A program made the translations under genes and the position numbers. Shown here piece after piece: positions 52,602 through 62,385 of a DNA stretch of 64,000 nt; positions within the stretch are counted from its first letter, which is position 1, and every line of letters starts with the position of its first letter. The stretch is from Orbus sasakiae (GTDB lineage: Bacteria; Pseudomonadota; Gammaproteobacteria; Enterobacterales; Orbaceae), in assembly GCF_039542345.1 (NCBI RefSeq), contig NZ_BAABHY010000001.1:1240001-1304000 (forward strand), in the 5' to 3' direction. The notes under the pieces were generated by a model that saw only the letters and a program-made list of their open reading frames with translations, was not told the origin of the DNA and ran no database searches.

Positions 52602-54170
52602 ATGAATTTCCTACTTGTTAATCTTAAACGACTTGTGGTTTTCTTTAGTTTAATATTACTTACTGGCCACAGTATGGCTAAAAATGACGTTACATTTGCC
52701 AATTTTCGCGACATCCGAGACCTTAACCCACACCTTTATTCTGGTGAAATGTGGGCACAAAATATGCTGTATGAGTCCTTAGTTCGCTATAATGAAGATG
52801 GTAGCTTTTCGCCATGGCTTGCAGAAAGTTGGCAAATCACAAACGATGGTAAAACCTATACGTTCCATTTACGTCAAGATGTACAATTTAGTGATGGCGC
52901 TAAATTCGATGCGCACAGTGCTAAACTCAATTGGGATGCTGTATTATCTAATAAAGTTCGCCATACATGGCTTGAAATGGTGCGTTTAATTACGGATATT
53001 AAAGTCGTTGATGATTATACGTTGCAAGTTGATCTTGCTGAACCCTACTATCCTTTTTTAATTGAAATTGCCGTAACCAGACCAATGCGTTTCATTTCAC
53101 CGAATGCGATGATAGATGGTGAAACGAAAAATGGGGTTAAATCGTATATTGGCACTGGTCCATACATTTTAGGTGATCACAAAAAAGATCAATATGCTGT
53201 TTTTAATGCTAATCCGAATTATTGGGGACCTAAACCACAATTGACAACAATTACCATGAAAGTGATTGCCGACAATCAAAGTCGTTTAATGGCACTTGAA
53301 AAAGGCGAAATTGAGTTGATCTATGGTAAAAACATGGTTGATGCGGACTCGTTTGAACGTTTTTCACAACTCAAAAAATACCAAACATTGATGTCAAAAC
53401 CGGTATCTAGCCGGATTGTTTTAATGAATACAACCCGCCCAATGCTCAATGATGTTAATGTACGCCAAGCAATCGAACATATTATCAGTAAAGATGATAT
53501 TTCTATGGGTATTTTTAATGGTAGTGAAGCGCCTGCTGACACACTAATGGCAAGTAACATCCCCTATGCTAATATCGGTTTAAAACCTTATCACTATGAT
53601 TTTAAAGCAGCGGAAAGTCTGCTGGATAAAGCGGGTTGGTTAACCGTAAAAGGTCAAGCTTATCGTCAAAAAGCAGGCAAACCGTTTGAAATTACGCTTT
53701 ATTATGACAGCAATACCGCCTCACAAAAAACGATTGCACAGTATATGCAAGATGAGTTTGCTCAAGTTGGATTAAAGCTCAATATTCATGGTGAAGAAGA
53801 GCAAGGCTATCGAGATCGACAAAAAGCAGGTGATTTTGATATGGTATTCGATATTTCATGGGGTATGCCCTATGATCCACAATCCTTTTTATCAGGGATG
53901 AAGTTACCAGTATACGGTGACTATTTAGCACAACAAGGCTTATCTGAAAAAGCGAAAATCGATGCAAGTATCACTAAAGCCTTAATTTCAACCGATGAAA
54001 ACGAACGGCAAGCGCTTTATCGTTATGTACTTGAAACGTTACATAACCAAGCGGTGTATATTCCACTGACTTACGAACGTAATCGCGCGATTGCAATAAA
54101 ATCATTAAAAGGGATTGAATTTGCACCGTCGCAATTTGATATCCCATTTGAAAAAATGTATTTTGACTAA
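52602..54170 (+). CDS. nikA: Nickel-type ABC transporter, periplasmic binding protein
   Basis: 522 residues, E. coli NikA 524. SBP family 5 with a signal peptide (VVFFSLILLTGHSMA). Family signatures include FANFRDIRDLNPHLYSGEMW, YESLVRYNEDGSFSPWLAES (in parts), GTGPYIL, VRQAIEHIISKDDI and PLTYERNRAI. It would bring Ni (possibly as a metallophore complex) to NikBC. The Fur-like box upstream suggests iron-responsive rather than NikR control. First of five coupled genes. Confidence 0.9.
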   Translation: MNFLLVNLKRLVVFFSLILLTGHSMAKNDVTFANFRDIRDLNPHLYSGEMWAQNMLYESLVRYNEDGSFSPWLAESWQITNDGKTYTFHLRQDVQFSDGAKFDAHSAKLNWDAVLSNKVRHTWLEMVRLITDIKVVDDYTLQVDLAEPYYPFLIEIAVTRPMRFISPNAMIDGETKNGVKSYIGTGPYILGDHKKDQYAVFNANPNYWGPKPQLTTITMKVIADNQSRLMALEKGEIELIYGKNMVDADSFERFSQLKKYQTLMSKPVSSRIVLMNTTRPMLNDVNVRQAIEHIISKDDISMGIFNGSEAPADTLMASNIPYANIGLKPYHYDFKAAESLLDKAGWLTVKGQAYRQKAGKPFEITLYYDSNTASQKTIAQYMQDEFAQVGLKLNIHGEEEQGYRDRQKAGDFDMVFDISWGMPYDPQSFLSGMKLPVYGDYLAQQGLSEKAKIDASITKALISTDENERQALYRYVLETLHNQAVYIPLTYERNRAIAIKSLKGIEFAPSQFDIPFEKMYFD

Positions 54171-54177
54171 CTAAGTC

Positions 54178-55122
54178 ATGCTTAACTATATTATTAAGCG
54201 CTTACTGATGATGATACCGATTTTACTCGGTATCTCATTTATTGCCTTTATTTTGATTAATTTAGCCCCGTCAGATCCTGCTGAAGTCGCGCTGCGCGTT
54301 AATGAAATTATTCCAACACCTGAAGCCATTGAGAGTATGCGTCAAGAACTTGGACTAGACCAACCTTTTATACGTCGTTATTTCACTTGGTTGTACAATG
54401 CTTTTCAACTCGATTTTGGCAAATCATTTATTCACCGAGACCGATACGTTTGGGATGAGATTATGCGTAGTCTTGGCCCTACTTTAGTTTTAGCGCTCAG
54501 CGCCTTTCTATTTATACTCGTCATCAGCTTAATACTGGGCGTACTATGTGCAATCTTTGCGAATTCATTGTTTGATTATCTCGTGCGTATTATTGTCTTT
54601 TTAGGAACCGCAATGCCAAGTTATTGGCTGAGTTTATTGCTCGTTTGGTTTTTTGCAAATTATCTTGACCTCTTACCAACGAGTGGTTATGGTACGTGGC
54701 AGGATTTAATCCTACCGACCATTGCATTGTCGTTTGTTTATATCGCGACCTATATACGCTTTATCCGTAATAACATGCTTGAAAATATGCAGACTTATGC
54801 GGTTTTTTATGCACGTAGTCGTGGCCTTAAAAAACGGACGATTATCATTAAGCACGTCTTAGTTAATTCATTACATACAACCATTACAGCGCTTGGTATG
54901 ACAATTCCACAACTGATTGCGGGCTCTTTTGTGATTGAATATATTTTTTCATGGCCTGGGTTAGGACGTTTATGTATTTTTGCGATTATGAATCGTGATT
55001 ACCCGGTGATTCAAGCCTATATATTGATCATGGCTATTTTATTCGTCATGTGTAATTTTATTGTCGACGTGATTCATCAACACCTCGATCCGCGGCTACG
55101 TGAAAATGGCGGTATCTCATGA
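54178..55122 (+). CDS. nikB: Nickel-type ABC transporter permease NikB
   Basis: 314 residues, E. coli NikB 314. Six membrane helices; DppB family with IKRLLMMIPILLGISFIAFIL at the N-terminus, and the loop YARSRGLKKRTIIIKHVLVNSLHTTITALG contacting the ATPases. It starts 8 bp after nikA and overlaps nikC by four bases (ATGA). Confidence 0.92.
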   Translation: MLNYIIKRLLMMIPILLGISFIAFILINLAPSDPAEVALRVNEIIPTPEAIESMRQELGLDQPFIRRYFTWLYNAFQLDFGKSFIHRDRYVWDEIMRSLGPTLVLALSAFLFILVISLILGVLCAIFANSLFDYLVRIIVFLGTAMPSYWLSLLLVWFFANYLDLLPTSGYGTWQDLILPTIALSFVYIATYIRFIRNNMLENMQTYAVFYARSRGLKKRTIIIKHVLVNSLHTTITALGMTIPQLIAGSFVIEYIFSWPGLGRLCIFAIMNRDYPVIQAYILIMAILFVMCNFIVDVIHQHLDPRLRENGGIS

Positions 55123-55949
55123 ATAGGCTGAATAAACTCGTTAAAAATAAAATTGCACTGTTTTGCTTAATCGTCATTATCACCTTTATACTATTAGGCC
55201 TATTAGCGCCCTATATCGCGCCATGTGATCCAAATAAAGTACGTTTAGTTCGTAAATATGCATCAATGTCTGCTGAGCACTGGCTTGGTTGCGATCACTT
55301 AGGCCGTGATATTTTTTCTCGCTTACTTTATGGTATTCGAACGACACTTTTTCTTTCACTATTTACAATGTTCGTCACAATATTGATTGGGAGTTTTATT
55401 GGTCTGGTTTCGGGTTACAAACGCGGGAAAATTGATGAAGTGATTATGCGTATCTGTGATGTGATGCTCTCTTTCCCAAGTCAGGTCATGATTTTAGCAA
55501 TTGTTGGTGTACTTGGTGTGGGTATTGAGAACATTATTATTGCCAATATTGTTGTTAAATGGGCATGGTATACACGAATGATCCGCAGTTCAGTGATAAA
55601 GTATAGTCGTAAAAATTATATTTTATATTCTCGCACGATTGGTGCACCAAATACCTTTATTATTCGTCGCCATCTATTACCCAATGTCTTATCCGAAATT
55701 ATTGTCTTAGCAACCTTAGACACGGGTTGGGTGATATTAAATATTTCGGCGCTCTCTTTTATTGGTTTAGGCATTCAACCGCCTACTGCCGAATGGGGCG
55801 TCATGCTAAGTGAAGCAAAAAATGTTATGAGCCAGCACCCAATGCAGATGATCTACCCCGGACTTGCTATTTTAATGATTGTCGCTGCCTTCAATATGCT
55901 AGGTGATGCCTTACGTGACATTTTAGATCCTAAAGAGCAAATGACATGA
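55119..55949 (+). CDS. nikC: Nickel-type ABC transporter permease NikC
   Basis: 276 residues, E. coli NikC 277. DppC family, with AEHWLGCDHLGRDIFSRLLYG (in parts), YSRTIGAPNTFIIRRHLLPNV, and WGVMLSEAK. Overlaps nikB and nikD by ATGA, so strongly coupled. Confidence 0.92.
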   Translation: MNRLNKLVKNKIALFCLIVIITFILLGLLAPYIAPCDPNKVRLVRKYASMSAEHWLGCDHLGRDIFSRLLYGIRTTLFLSLFTMFVTILIGSFIGLVSGYKRGKIDEVIMRICDVMLSFPSQVMILAIVGVLGVGIENIIIANIVVKWAWYTRMIRSSVIKYSRKNYILYSRTIGAPNTFIIRRHLLPNVLSEIIVLATLDTGWVILNISALSFIGLGIQPPTAEWGVMLSEAKNVMSQHPMQMIYPGLAILMIVAAFNMLGDALRDILDPKEQMT

Positions 55950-56803
55950 ATGTGCGATTACTTGATGTACAGCACTTAACGGTCGCTCTCGATAACGGTA
56001 AAGCGCTGTTAAACGATATATCGTTTTATTTAAAACATAATCAATGTTTAGGCATTGTGGGTGAAAGTGGTAGCGGTAAAAGTCTGACTTGCAAAGCCAT
56101 TATGGGCTTATTAGAACCACATTTCAAAGCCAGCGGTAAAATTTTATTTAACGATATACGTGAACAATCAAATCACAATGTAACTCAAGATTTACTCTCA
56201 TTAACCGATAAAACAATACGTCAAATACGTGGTAAACAAATTGCAATGATTTTACAGCATCCAATGAATGCTTTCGATCCACTTTACCGAATTGGCACTC
56301 AGGTTATTGAAACGTTGCAAGCACATCAATCCATCAACAAACAATTAGCAACGGAACACACATTGGTGATGATGGACGAGATGGGACTTGATCATCCAAA
56401 AACACTTTTTAATAAATATCCCCATCAGCTTAGTGGAGGTATGTTACAGCGGATTATGATTGGTATTGCCTTAATGCTCAAACCGGCACTGATTATCGCC
56501 GATGAGCCCACAACAGCTCTCGATTCGATTACGCAGTTTCATATTCTGAGTGCATTTGAAAAAATCAAACAACAATCAAGTACTGCACTCATTTTTATTT
56601 CTCATGATTTAGGTGTTATCCACCATATTGCCGATCATATTGTTGTGATGCAACACGGTAAGATTGTTGAACAAGGTAATAAAAATGCAATATTTAATTC
56701 GCCTCAATGTGCATATACCCGTTATTTGATTGAAACGAGACAACAAATTTTAGATAAATTTAATACAACACTCAATTTTACATCAAGACATGAGAAGTCA
56801 TAA
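55946..56803 (+). CDS. nikD: Nickel-type ABC transporter ATPase NikD
   Basis: 285 residues. Walker A GESGSGKSLTCKAI, Q-loop ILQHPMNAFDP, signature LSGGMLQRIMIGIAL, Walker B LIIADEPTTALD, H-loop ISHDLGVI. Longer than E. coli NikD (254) at the C-terminus, with an added oligopeptide-transporter-type tail. Overlaps nikC. Confidence 0.91.
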   Translation: MNVRLLDVQHLTVALDNGKALLNDISFYLKHNQCLGIVGESGSGKSLTCKAIMGLLEPHFKASGKILFNDIREQSNHNVTQDLLSLTDKTIRQIRGKQIAMILQHPMNAFDPLYRIGTQVIETLQAHQSINKQLATEHTLVMMDEMGLDHPKTLFNKYPHQLSGGMLQRIMIGIALMLKPALIIADEPTTALDSITQFHILSAFEKIKQQSSTALIFISHDLGVIHHIADHIVVMQHGKIVEQGNKNAIFNSPQCAYTRYLIETRQQILDKFNTTLNFTSRHEKS

Positions 56804-56804
56804 T

Positions 56805-57584
56805 ATGCAGCCACTATTAACTTTACAGCATGTTAAAAAATCTTTTTTACAACCGAATCAACAATTGTTTGGCCGCAAACGAAATAGCATTATTAATGAT
56901 GTCTCGTTGAATCTTTATGCCGGTGAATGTTTAGGCATTGTAGGCGAAAGTGGTAGTGGAAAAAGTACGCTGGGTAAATTGATATTAGGCCTTGAAAAAC
57001 CCGATAGCGGAACAATTTTATTTGATAACATCAATATTCATCAGCGTCACAACAAATCATCAATGATTCGTAAACACATCAGCGCGGTATTCCAAGATTA
57101 TACCGCATCAGTCAATCCTTATTTTACGGTGGCGCAAATTATTGGTGAACCCCTGGATATTCATGAGTCATTGTCACAAAGTGATCGCAATAAACGTATT
57201 GAAGAATTGCTGTTACAAGTTGGTTTGGATCATTCATTCTTCTGCCGTTATTCTCATCAAATGAGTGGCGGACAACTGCAACGGGTGTGTATTGCCCGAG
57301 CCATTGCTTGTCGACCTAAATTTATTCTCTTTGATGAAGCGGTGAGTTCATTAGATATTTCGGTACAAACCCAAATACTTGAATTACTTGCTAAGCTACA
57401 TCATCAATTAGGCTTAACAACCATTTTTATTACTCATGATTTAACGACTGTCACGTATTTATGTCATCGTGTTGCCTTTTTTTATCAAGGGAAAATCATC
57501 GAAGAAGTGAATCCAATGAGTCAGTTAGGTCAGGTAAAACACCCCTATTCACAACAACTCCTTCAATCAGTCTTAGGTTTTTAA
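56805..57584 (+). CDS. nikE: Nickel-type ABC transporter ATPase NikE
   Basis: 259 residues from ATG 56805, chosen because it follows the nikD stop with GAGAAG at a suitable spacing; an earlier ATG at 56790 overlaps nikD. Walker A GESGSGKSTLGKLILG, signature MSGGQLQRVCIARAI, Walker B FILFDEAVSSLD (DEAVS as in E. coli NikE), H-loop ITHDLTTV. It pairs with NikD. Confidence 0.91.
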   Translation: MQPLLTLQHVKKSFLQPNQQLFGRKRNSIINDVSLNLYAGECLGIVGESGSGKSTLGKLILGLEKPDSGTILFDNINIHQRHNKSSMIRKHISAVFQDYTASVNPYFTVAQIIGEPLDIHESLSQSDRNKRIEELLLQVGLDHSFFCRYSHQMSGGQLQRVCIARAIACRPKFILFDEAVSSLDISVQTQILELLAKLHHQLGLTTIFITHDLTTVTYLCHRVAFFYQGKIIEEVNPMSQLGQVKHPYSQQLLQSVLGF

Positions 57585-57587
57585 ACA

Positions 57588-58916
57588 ATGACAAATGCGA
57601 CTTTAAATACAACAAAATCCTATCACTTTAAACATTATTTAGCCTTAGTTTTTCCATTTATCATTTCAACCATCACCACCCCCTTGTTAGGTATTGTGGA
57701 TACTGCATTAGTTGGTCATTTACCTAATCCTGCTTTTATCGCAGGGATCGCAGTCGGTGCTGTCATATTTAATACGATTTACTGGTTATTTGGTTTTTTA
57801 CGCGTAAGTACCACAGGCTTTGCAGCCCAAGCGCTTGATGATCCTACTTTGTTACGCTCTTCATTGATTCGCCCTATTTTTATCGCCGTGGTGTTAGGGT
57901 TACTCTTTATTATTTTACAAAAACCCATTTTTATAACGGCAATGCAATTAATAAAACCAAATCATGACGTGCAATATTATGCCAAAAGCTACTTTAGTAT
58001 TTTAATCTGGGGAGCCCCTTTTGTATTGATTAATTATGTGTTTGTGGGTTGGTTAATGGGCTTGGCAAAAATTAAAGCAGTGCTGTTTTTACAAGTATTA
58101 ATTAACTTACTTAACATCATCACGGCAGTGATTTTTGTTTGGGGATTTAGCTGGGATGTTAAAGGCGTAGCATTTGCAACCCTTAATGCACAAGTTATTT
58201 GTACACTATTAGGGATTTGGTTTATTTATCGTTATTTGCCTAAAGCCCCACAAAAAACACATTTATGGCAAATCTTATCTTGGCAATCGTTAAAAAGCGT
58301 TATTTTAGTAAATACCAATTTAATGATCAGAACAATCTGTCTATTAATCGTCACCAACCATTTTATTTCAATTGGTTCGAGTTTTAATACTGAAACATTA
58401 GCCACCAATGCGGTACTCTTTCAAATTCATTATTTGATGGCTTATTTATTTGATGGATTCGCCAACGCATCAAGCGTATTTAGTGGTAAAGCAAAAGGTG
58501 CCAAAGATCTGACGTTATACAACCAAACGTTACGTTGGTCATTGCTAGCATGTCTTATATGCCCAATCGTGTTAATCCTACTTTGGATTAGCCTTGATAA
58601 AGCGATCATACAGCTCCTAACGAATCAAGCAGTGATTATAGAATTATGCTTATCTTACCAACAGTGGCTAATCGTTTTCCCTATTGTGGTGGCTGGTGGA
58701 CTTATCTATTACGGTGTATTTTCAGGTATTAGTTATACGTCTTCGATCCGTGACTCGATGATTCTTGCCCTCCTATTATGGTTTATTGCTCAGTACATTT
58801 TTGTTCCTCTTTATGGCAATAATGGTTTGTGGCTAGCTTATATTTTATTTAGTTTAGGGCGAACGCTATTTTTGATAATATGGATCCCAAAATCCAAACA
58901 GTATGTGACAACTTAA
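57588..58916 (+). CDS. MATE-family transporter, DinF-like
   Basis: 442 residues, 12 membrane helices. The N-terminus (LVFPFIISTITTPLLGIVDTALVGHL) and FLRVSTTGFAAQAL match the DinF branch of MATE exporters, which expel toxic organic cations or bile-like compounds with proton or sodium. It starts 3 bp after nikE with no terminator seen, so it is probably transcribed with nik. A functional link to metal or metallophore export is possible but only suggested by position. No LexA box upstream. Confidence 0.85.
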   Translation: MTNATLNTTKSYHFKHYLALVFPFIISTITTPLLGIVDTALVGHLPNPAFIAGIAVGAVIFNTIYWLFGFLRVSTTGFAAQALDDPTLLRSSLIRPIFIAVVLGLLFIILQKPIFITAMQLIKPNHDVQYYAKSYFSILIWGAPFVLINYVFVGWLMGLAKIKAVLFLQVLINLLNIITAVIFVWGFSWDVKGVAFATLNAQVICTLLGIWFIYRYLPKAPQKTHLWQILSWQSLKSVILVNTNLMIRTICLLIVTNHFISIGSSFNTETLATNAVLFQIHYLMAYLFDGFANASSVFSGKAKGAKDLTLYNQTLRWSLLACLICPIVLILLWISLDKAIIQLLTNQAVIIELCLSYQQWLIVFPIVVAGGLIYYGVFSGISYTSSIRDSMILALLLWFIAQYIFVPLYGNNGLWLAYILFSLGRTLFLIIWIPKSKQYVTT

Positions 58917-58998
58917 CATAAACGAGATATCACATCTCTAGCTCATGGTATGAATAAAGATGATTTGTGCTATCCTTTTAAGATGATAAGGAATTTAA

Positions 58999-59586
58999 AT
59001 GAAATACTTCATTGCATTATTATTAACGTTTTATACCTTATTTGCTGCAGCGTATACACCAAAGGATGGTGATATCATCTTCCATTCTTCTCAATCTGCA
59101 CAAAGTAAAGCGATTGAACAAGCCACACATTCACCCTATAGCCATATGGGCATTATTTTTTTGCAAAACGGTCAGCCATATGTGCTCGAAGCAGCCTCTA
59201 CGGTCAAGTATACGCCATTACAAACGTGGATAAACCGTGGTGTCAATCAAACCTATGTGGTTAAACGCTTAAACAATACAACCTTAACTGATAGCCAATT
59301 AGCACAACTGCGTCAAACAGCTAGCCAATTTATTAATAAGCCTTATGACAGTTTATTTGGCTGGGATGATGATGCCATTTATTGTTCTGAATTGGTCTGG
59401 AAGATTTATGATCGTGCTTTAGGCATTCAAATCGGACAACGACAAAAACTTAAAGAATTTGACCTGTCATCGAAAGTGGTTCAAACAAAATTGAAACAAC
59501 GATATGGTAATAAAATTCCTTACAATGAGAATGTCATTTCACCCGCTGCAATATTTAATTCGCCACAATTAACGCGAGTAGAATGA
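58999..59586 (+). CDS. YiiX-like permuted papain/NlpC-P60 family protein
   Basis: 195 residues with signal peptide (YFIALLLTFYTLFAAA). Very like E. coli YiiX: PKDGDIIFHSSQSAQSKAIE, HSPYSHMGIIF with the catalytic-type His, and DDAIYCSELVWKIYD with the Cys. Predicted periplasmic or cell-envelope hydrolase (peptidase, amidase or lipid-active); the substrate is not known. AAGGA lies 6 bases upstream. Confidence 0.88.
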   Translation: MKYFIALLLTFYTLFAAAYTPKDGDIIFHSSQSAQSKAIEQATHSPYSHMGIIFLQNGQPYVLEAASTVKYTPLQTWINRGVNQTYVVKRLNNTTLTDSQLAQLRQTASQFINKPYDSLFGWDDDAIYCSELVWKIYDRALGIQIGQRQKLKEFDLSSKVVQTKLKQRYGNKIPYNENVISPAAIFNSPQLTRVE

Positions 59587-59602
59587 GGTTTTATCTCACC
59601 CT

Positions 59603-59632
59603 CCTCAAGTCATGATGCTAACTAACTTGAGG
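59603..59632. terminator. Hairpin between converging yiiX-like and clbS-like genes
   Basis: CCTCAAGT/ACTTGAGG with a 14-base loop, without T-runs; a weak bidirectional terminator at best. Confidence 0.45.
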
Positions 59633-59645
59633 CGTGAACCCATCC

Positions 59646-60158
59646 TTATTTTGCTGATAATGATTTAATGTATTTCGTTATTTTTTTATTTGCCCAATCA
59701 TAATGAGAGCTCGTTGCTGAAATCACATAGCTTGCTAAATGCGTTGTGCCAGTGAAAGGATAATATTTTTTAGTAAACAGGTGTTTATCATCCAACGGCA
59801 AAATTAATTGCATAACCGTATGATGGCTATCAATTAATTGAGATTTAGCGAGTGCAAGAGGTGTCATTTGGTGTTTTTGCCAAAACGCAATATTCATTTG
59901 CGGGTAAGTTTTCCAATTATAGGGTTCAGGCAAGAATGCAACGAGGTTACCGTTTAAATTATGAGTCAGCCAATGAATGAATAATTGATGCCATTCGTAT
60001 AAGTGAATCAAAACATCTCGGATATTTTTATCGCGATCATCAAAAGGAAAAGTGCCTTCTTGTTGAGGATCGCTGAGCGATGCTATCATGGTTTGTAACT
60101 TTTGAAATTGTTGTTCTGAAAGCTGTTGCAAACTTAATTTATCCGTTGGTCTAGCCAT
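59646..60158 (-). CDS. ClbS/DfsB-family protein (DUF1706)
   Basis: 170 residues, four-helix bundle of the DinB/YfiT superfamily, DUF1706 branch: MARPTDKLSLQQLSE start, RDKNIRDVLIHLYEWHQLF, PEPYNWKTYPQMNIAFW, YPFTGTTHLASYVISATSSHYDWA (in parts). ClbS from the colibactin cluster has this fold and start and hydrolyses colibactin. Family members are also widespread in strains without colibactin and have unknown roles. No clb biosynthesis gene is in the window. SD AGGA 6 bases upstream. Confidence 0.85.
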   Translation of the reverse strand: MARPTDKLSLQQLSEQQFQKLQTMIASLSDPQQEGTFPFDDRDKNIRDVLIHLYEWHQLFIHWLTHNLNGNLVAFLPEPYNWKTYPQMNIAFWQKHQMTPLALAKSQLIDSHHTVMQLILPLDDKHLFTKKYYPFTGTTHLASYVISATSSHYDWANKKITKYIKSLSAK

Positions 60159-60383
60159 ATTTTATCCTCGTGGTTACTCGGTCAAAATCGATTTAAACGC
60201 TTACCTTTAAACGTGATTGTAACATATTATTCTCATCCAAATCATCCTTTTTTAGATGAATGTCTACACTTCATCTCACTATCTCATCAATAAAACTTAT
60301 TTATTGTCGTTTCAAGTTGCAATATTACGGTTAGCAGGTAAGCTGTGAATAGACTGATTAGGTTACTGTTCAAAAAGGAGTAA

Positions 60384-61226
60384 ATGATGCAACAACGTTA
60401 TGTCACTTTACCTGATGGCACTAAAGTACCTGCATTAGGCCAAGGCACTTGGTTCATGGGGGAGTCTCAATCGCATGCTGAGCAAGAAATTACTACATTA
60501 AAAATGGGTATTGAAATGGGGTTATCACTCATTGATACGGCTGAAATGTATGCCGATGGCGGCGCTGAAATGGTGGTTGGTAAGGCCATTAAAGGCATCC
60601 GCGATCCGTTATTTATCGTGAGCAAAGTCCTTCCTTATCATGCCACATACCAAGGTACAATTGATGCTTGTCAGCGCAGTTTAAAACGTTTACAAACCGA
60701 CTATTTAGACCTCTATTTATTGCATTGGCCTGGCACTGTGCCATTAAATCAAACCGTAGATGCGATGCAAACCTTAATTATGCAAGGCAAAATAAAACGT
60801 TGGGGAGTGAGTAATTTCGATGTTGATGGTTTACTGCCCTTAATACAAGCAATCGATGACAAACAACTGATGACCAACCAAGTATTGTATAACCTGAGTC
60901 GACGTGGCATTGAGTTTGATTTATTGCCTTGGAGTCGCCAACACCATTTACCCACAATGGCTTATTCACCGATCGAGCAAGGCCGAATTTTAACTCATCC
61001 AGCCTTAATTCATGTCGCCAAGCAGCACAACGTCGAGCCGGCGCAGATTGCATTAGCATGGGTTTTGCGTACCCCAGATATGATTGCGATCCCGAAAACC
61101 TCATCACCAGACCATTTGCGAGCAAATTTTCAAGCGTTAGCAATTAATTTAAGTGACGATGATTTAGCCTGTTTGGATAGCACCTTTTTACCCCCTTCGC
61201 GTAAAAAACCACTGGAAATGTTATAA
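60384..61226 (+). CDS. Aldo/keto reductase
   Basis: 280 residues. NADPH-dependent TIM barrel: GTWFMGES, LIDTAEMYADGGAEMVVGKAI (Asp51/Tyr56-type tetrad), VSKVLPYHAT (Lys), DYLDLYLLHWPG (His), WGVSNFDV, then AIPKTSSPDHLRAN for coenzyme binding. It reduces an aldehyde or ketone; E. coli YeaE is the closest type I recall. Two start ATGs are adjacent; ATG 60387 has the better spacing (6) from GGAG. Confidence 0.9.
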   Translation: MMQQRYVTLPDGTKVPALGQGTWFMGESQSHAEQEITTLKMGIEMGLSLIDTAEMYADGGAEMVVGKAIKGIRDPLFIVSKVLPYHATYQGTIDACQRSLKRLQTDYLDLYLLHWPGTVPLNQTVDAMQTLIMQGKIKRWGVSNFDVDGLLPLIQAIDDKQLMTNQVLYNLSRRGIEFDLLPWSRQHHLPTMAYSPIEQGRILTHPALIHVAKQHNVEPAQIALAWVLRTPDMIAIPKTSSPDHLRANFQALAINLSDDDLACLDSTFLPPSRKKPLEML

Positions 61227-61276
61227 AATATTGATACCATGACCCCAAAAGTGGATTGAATAAAAAGGAATCATCA

Positions 61277-61717
61277 ATGAAAAAAGTTTTAGGTATAGTG
61301 AGTTTGGCATTCATCATCAGTGCGTGTTCATCAACCCCTAGCGATCCAAATTGGCGCCCTGACATGCATAATGCGGATTTTGGTAAATACCCAACTCATT
61401 ACCCACAACTCATTAAGGCATGGGGTGACGATCATTTTGATGATTCAGCTACGATCAGCTATTTATCCATGAGTTCACCTCGTGAAGAATACATCGTGAA
61501 AGATTCTGAAAAACAACAAGCGATATTTGGTTACTCGATCTGCGCCAATATTGGTGGCGTAAAATCAGAAGGTTATTACAAACCCTTTAAAAAATATTGG
61601 TTTTTTATTCGTAACGGCAAAGTTGTCGAGCAACGCGATTTAGAATATAGCTACAACAAAGTGATTTATCGTGATCATAAAATCAATTGTGATGATGCAA
61701 ATGGCTTGGTGAACTAA
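61277..61717 (+). CDS. Uncharacterised lipoprotein, 146 residues
   Basis: Signal MKKVLGIVSLAFIISAC with lipobox ISAC (Cys17), then a soluble domain with two further cysteines (ICANIGG and INCDD). I chose ATG 61277 because AAGGAA lies 6 bases upstream; the frame opens earlier at TTG 61256. Family not recognised. It ends 2 bp before the methyltransferase gene, so the two are likely cotranscribed. Confidence 0.75.
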   Translation: MKKVLGIVSLAFIISACSSTPSDPNWRPDMHNADFGKYPTHYPQLIKAWGDDHFDDSATISYLSMSSPREEYIVKDSEKQQAIFGYSICANIGGVKSEGYYKPFKKYWFFIRNGKVVEQRDLEYSYNKVIYRDHKINCDDANGLVN

Positions 61718-61719
61718 CC

Positions 61720-62292
61720 ATGAGTGATGAAACGCTACAGCAGCTAGCCAATCAACTTCGGTGCCCTGAAGATATTGATGGTGTAAAATTAGGTCATACC
61801 ATGAATATGTCAAATCTTTCACTGATTTTGAGTGGCATTCATCACTTAAATATTCAACCGCACGATGCCATTTTAGAACTGGGACATGGCAATGCAGGCC
61901 ATCTTGCTTATCTCTTCTCATTAGCCGATGATATTCGTTATACGGGGCTTGAAATATCACGCACCATGTTTAATGAAGCGGTTAATTTTAACCACGCGTT
62001 TTGTGACGCCGGTTTAGCATCATTTGAATTGTATGATGGTAAGCATATTGCAATGAGACCCAATTCTTTTGATAAAATCTTATCAGTCAATACCCTTTAT
62101 TTTTGGGATGCTCCCGATCAATTACTTGGCTCGATTGCACATGTCATCAAAGCCGGTGGTTTATTGGTTTTGACATTTTGTGATAAGTCATTTATGCAGC
62201 ACTTACCCTTTGTCAAATTTGGCTTCCATTTATACGATCTTACTGACATCGAAAAGCTGTTTGCCAACCACCCTTTTCAACTGATTAAATAA
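61720..62292 (+). CDS. Class I SAM-dependent methyltransferase
   Basis: 190 residues. SAM-binding motif I is ILELGHGNAGHLAYL (residues about 49-63), motif II YTGLEISRTM, later DKILSVNTLYFWDAP and a GGLLVLTF strand. This is a methyltransf_11-type small-molecule or quinone-type enzyme; the substrate is not identifiable. Two bp after the lipoprotein gene. Confidence 0.85.
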   Translation: MSDETLQQLANQLRCPEDIDGVKLGHTMNMSNLSLILSGIHHLNIQPHDAILELGHGNAGHLAYLFSLADDIRYTGLEISRTMFNEAVNFNHAFCDAGLASFELYDGKHIAMRPNSFDKILSVNTLYFWDAPDQLLGSIAHVIKAGGLLVLTFCDKSFMQHLPFVKFGFHLYDLTDIEKLFANHPFQLIK

Positions 62293-62385
62293 ACTCAAAA
62301 ACAAGATAAAAGCATCAGCAAAACAGGTAAATTGGTAGAACGCATTTATCACACACTGGTTTATCAAAAGCAGTAGACAATTGAC

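Noticed and set aside
52463..52714. 83-codon minus-strand ORF over the nikA start
   Set aside because: Covers the Fur-like box and nikA signal peptide region; no ribosome site, likely a shadow.
57588..58916. SOS-regulated dinF
   Set aside because: No CTG-N10-CAG site upstream; the gene follows nikE by 3 bp and is likely in that operon.
60778..61143. 121-codon minus-strand frame in the aldo/keto reductase
   Set aside because: Shadow of a well-supported gene on the other strand.
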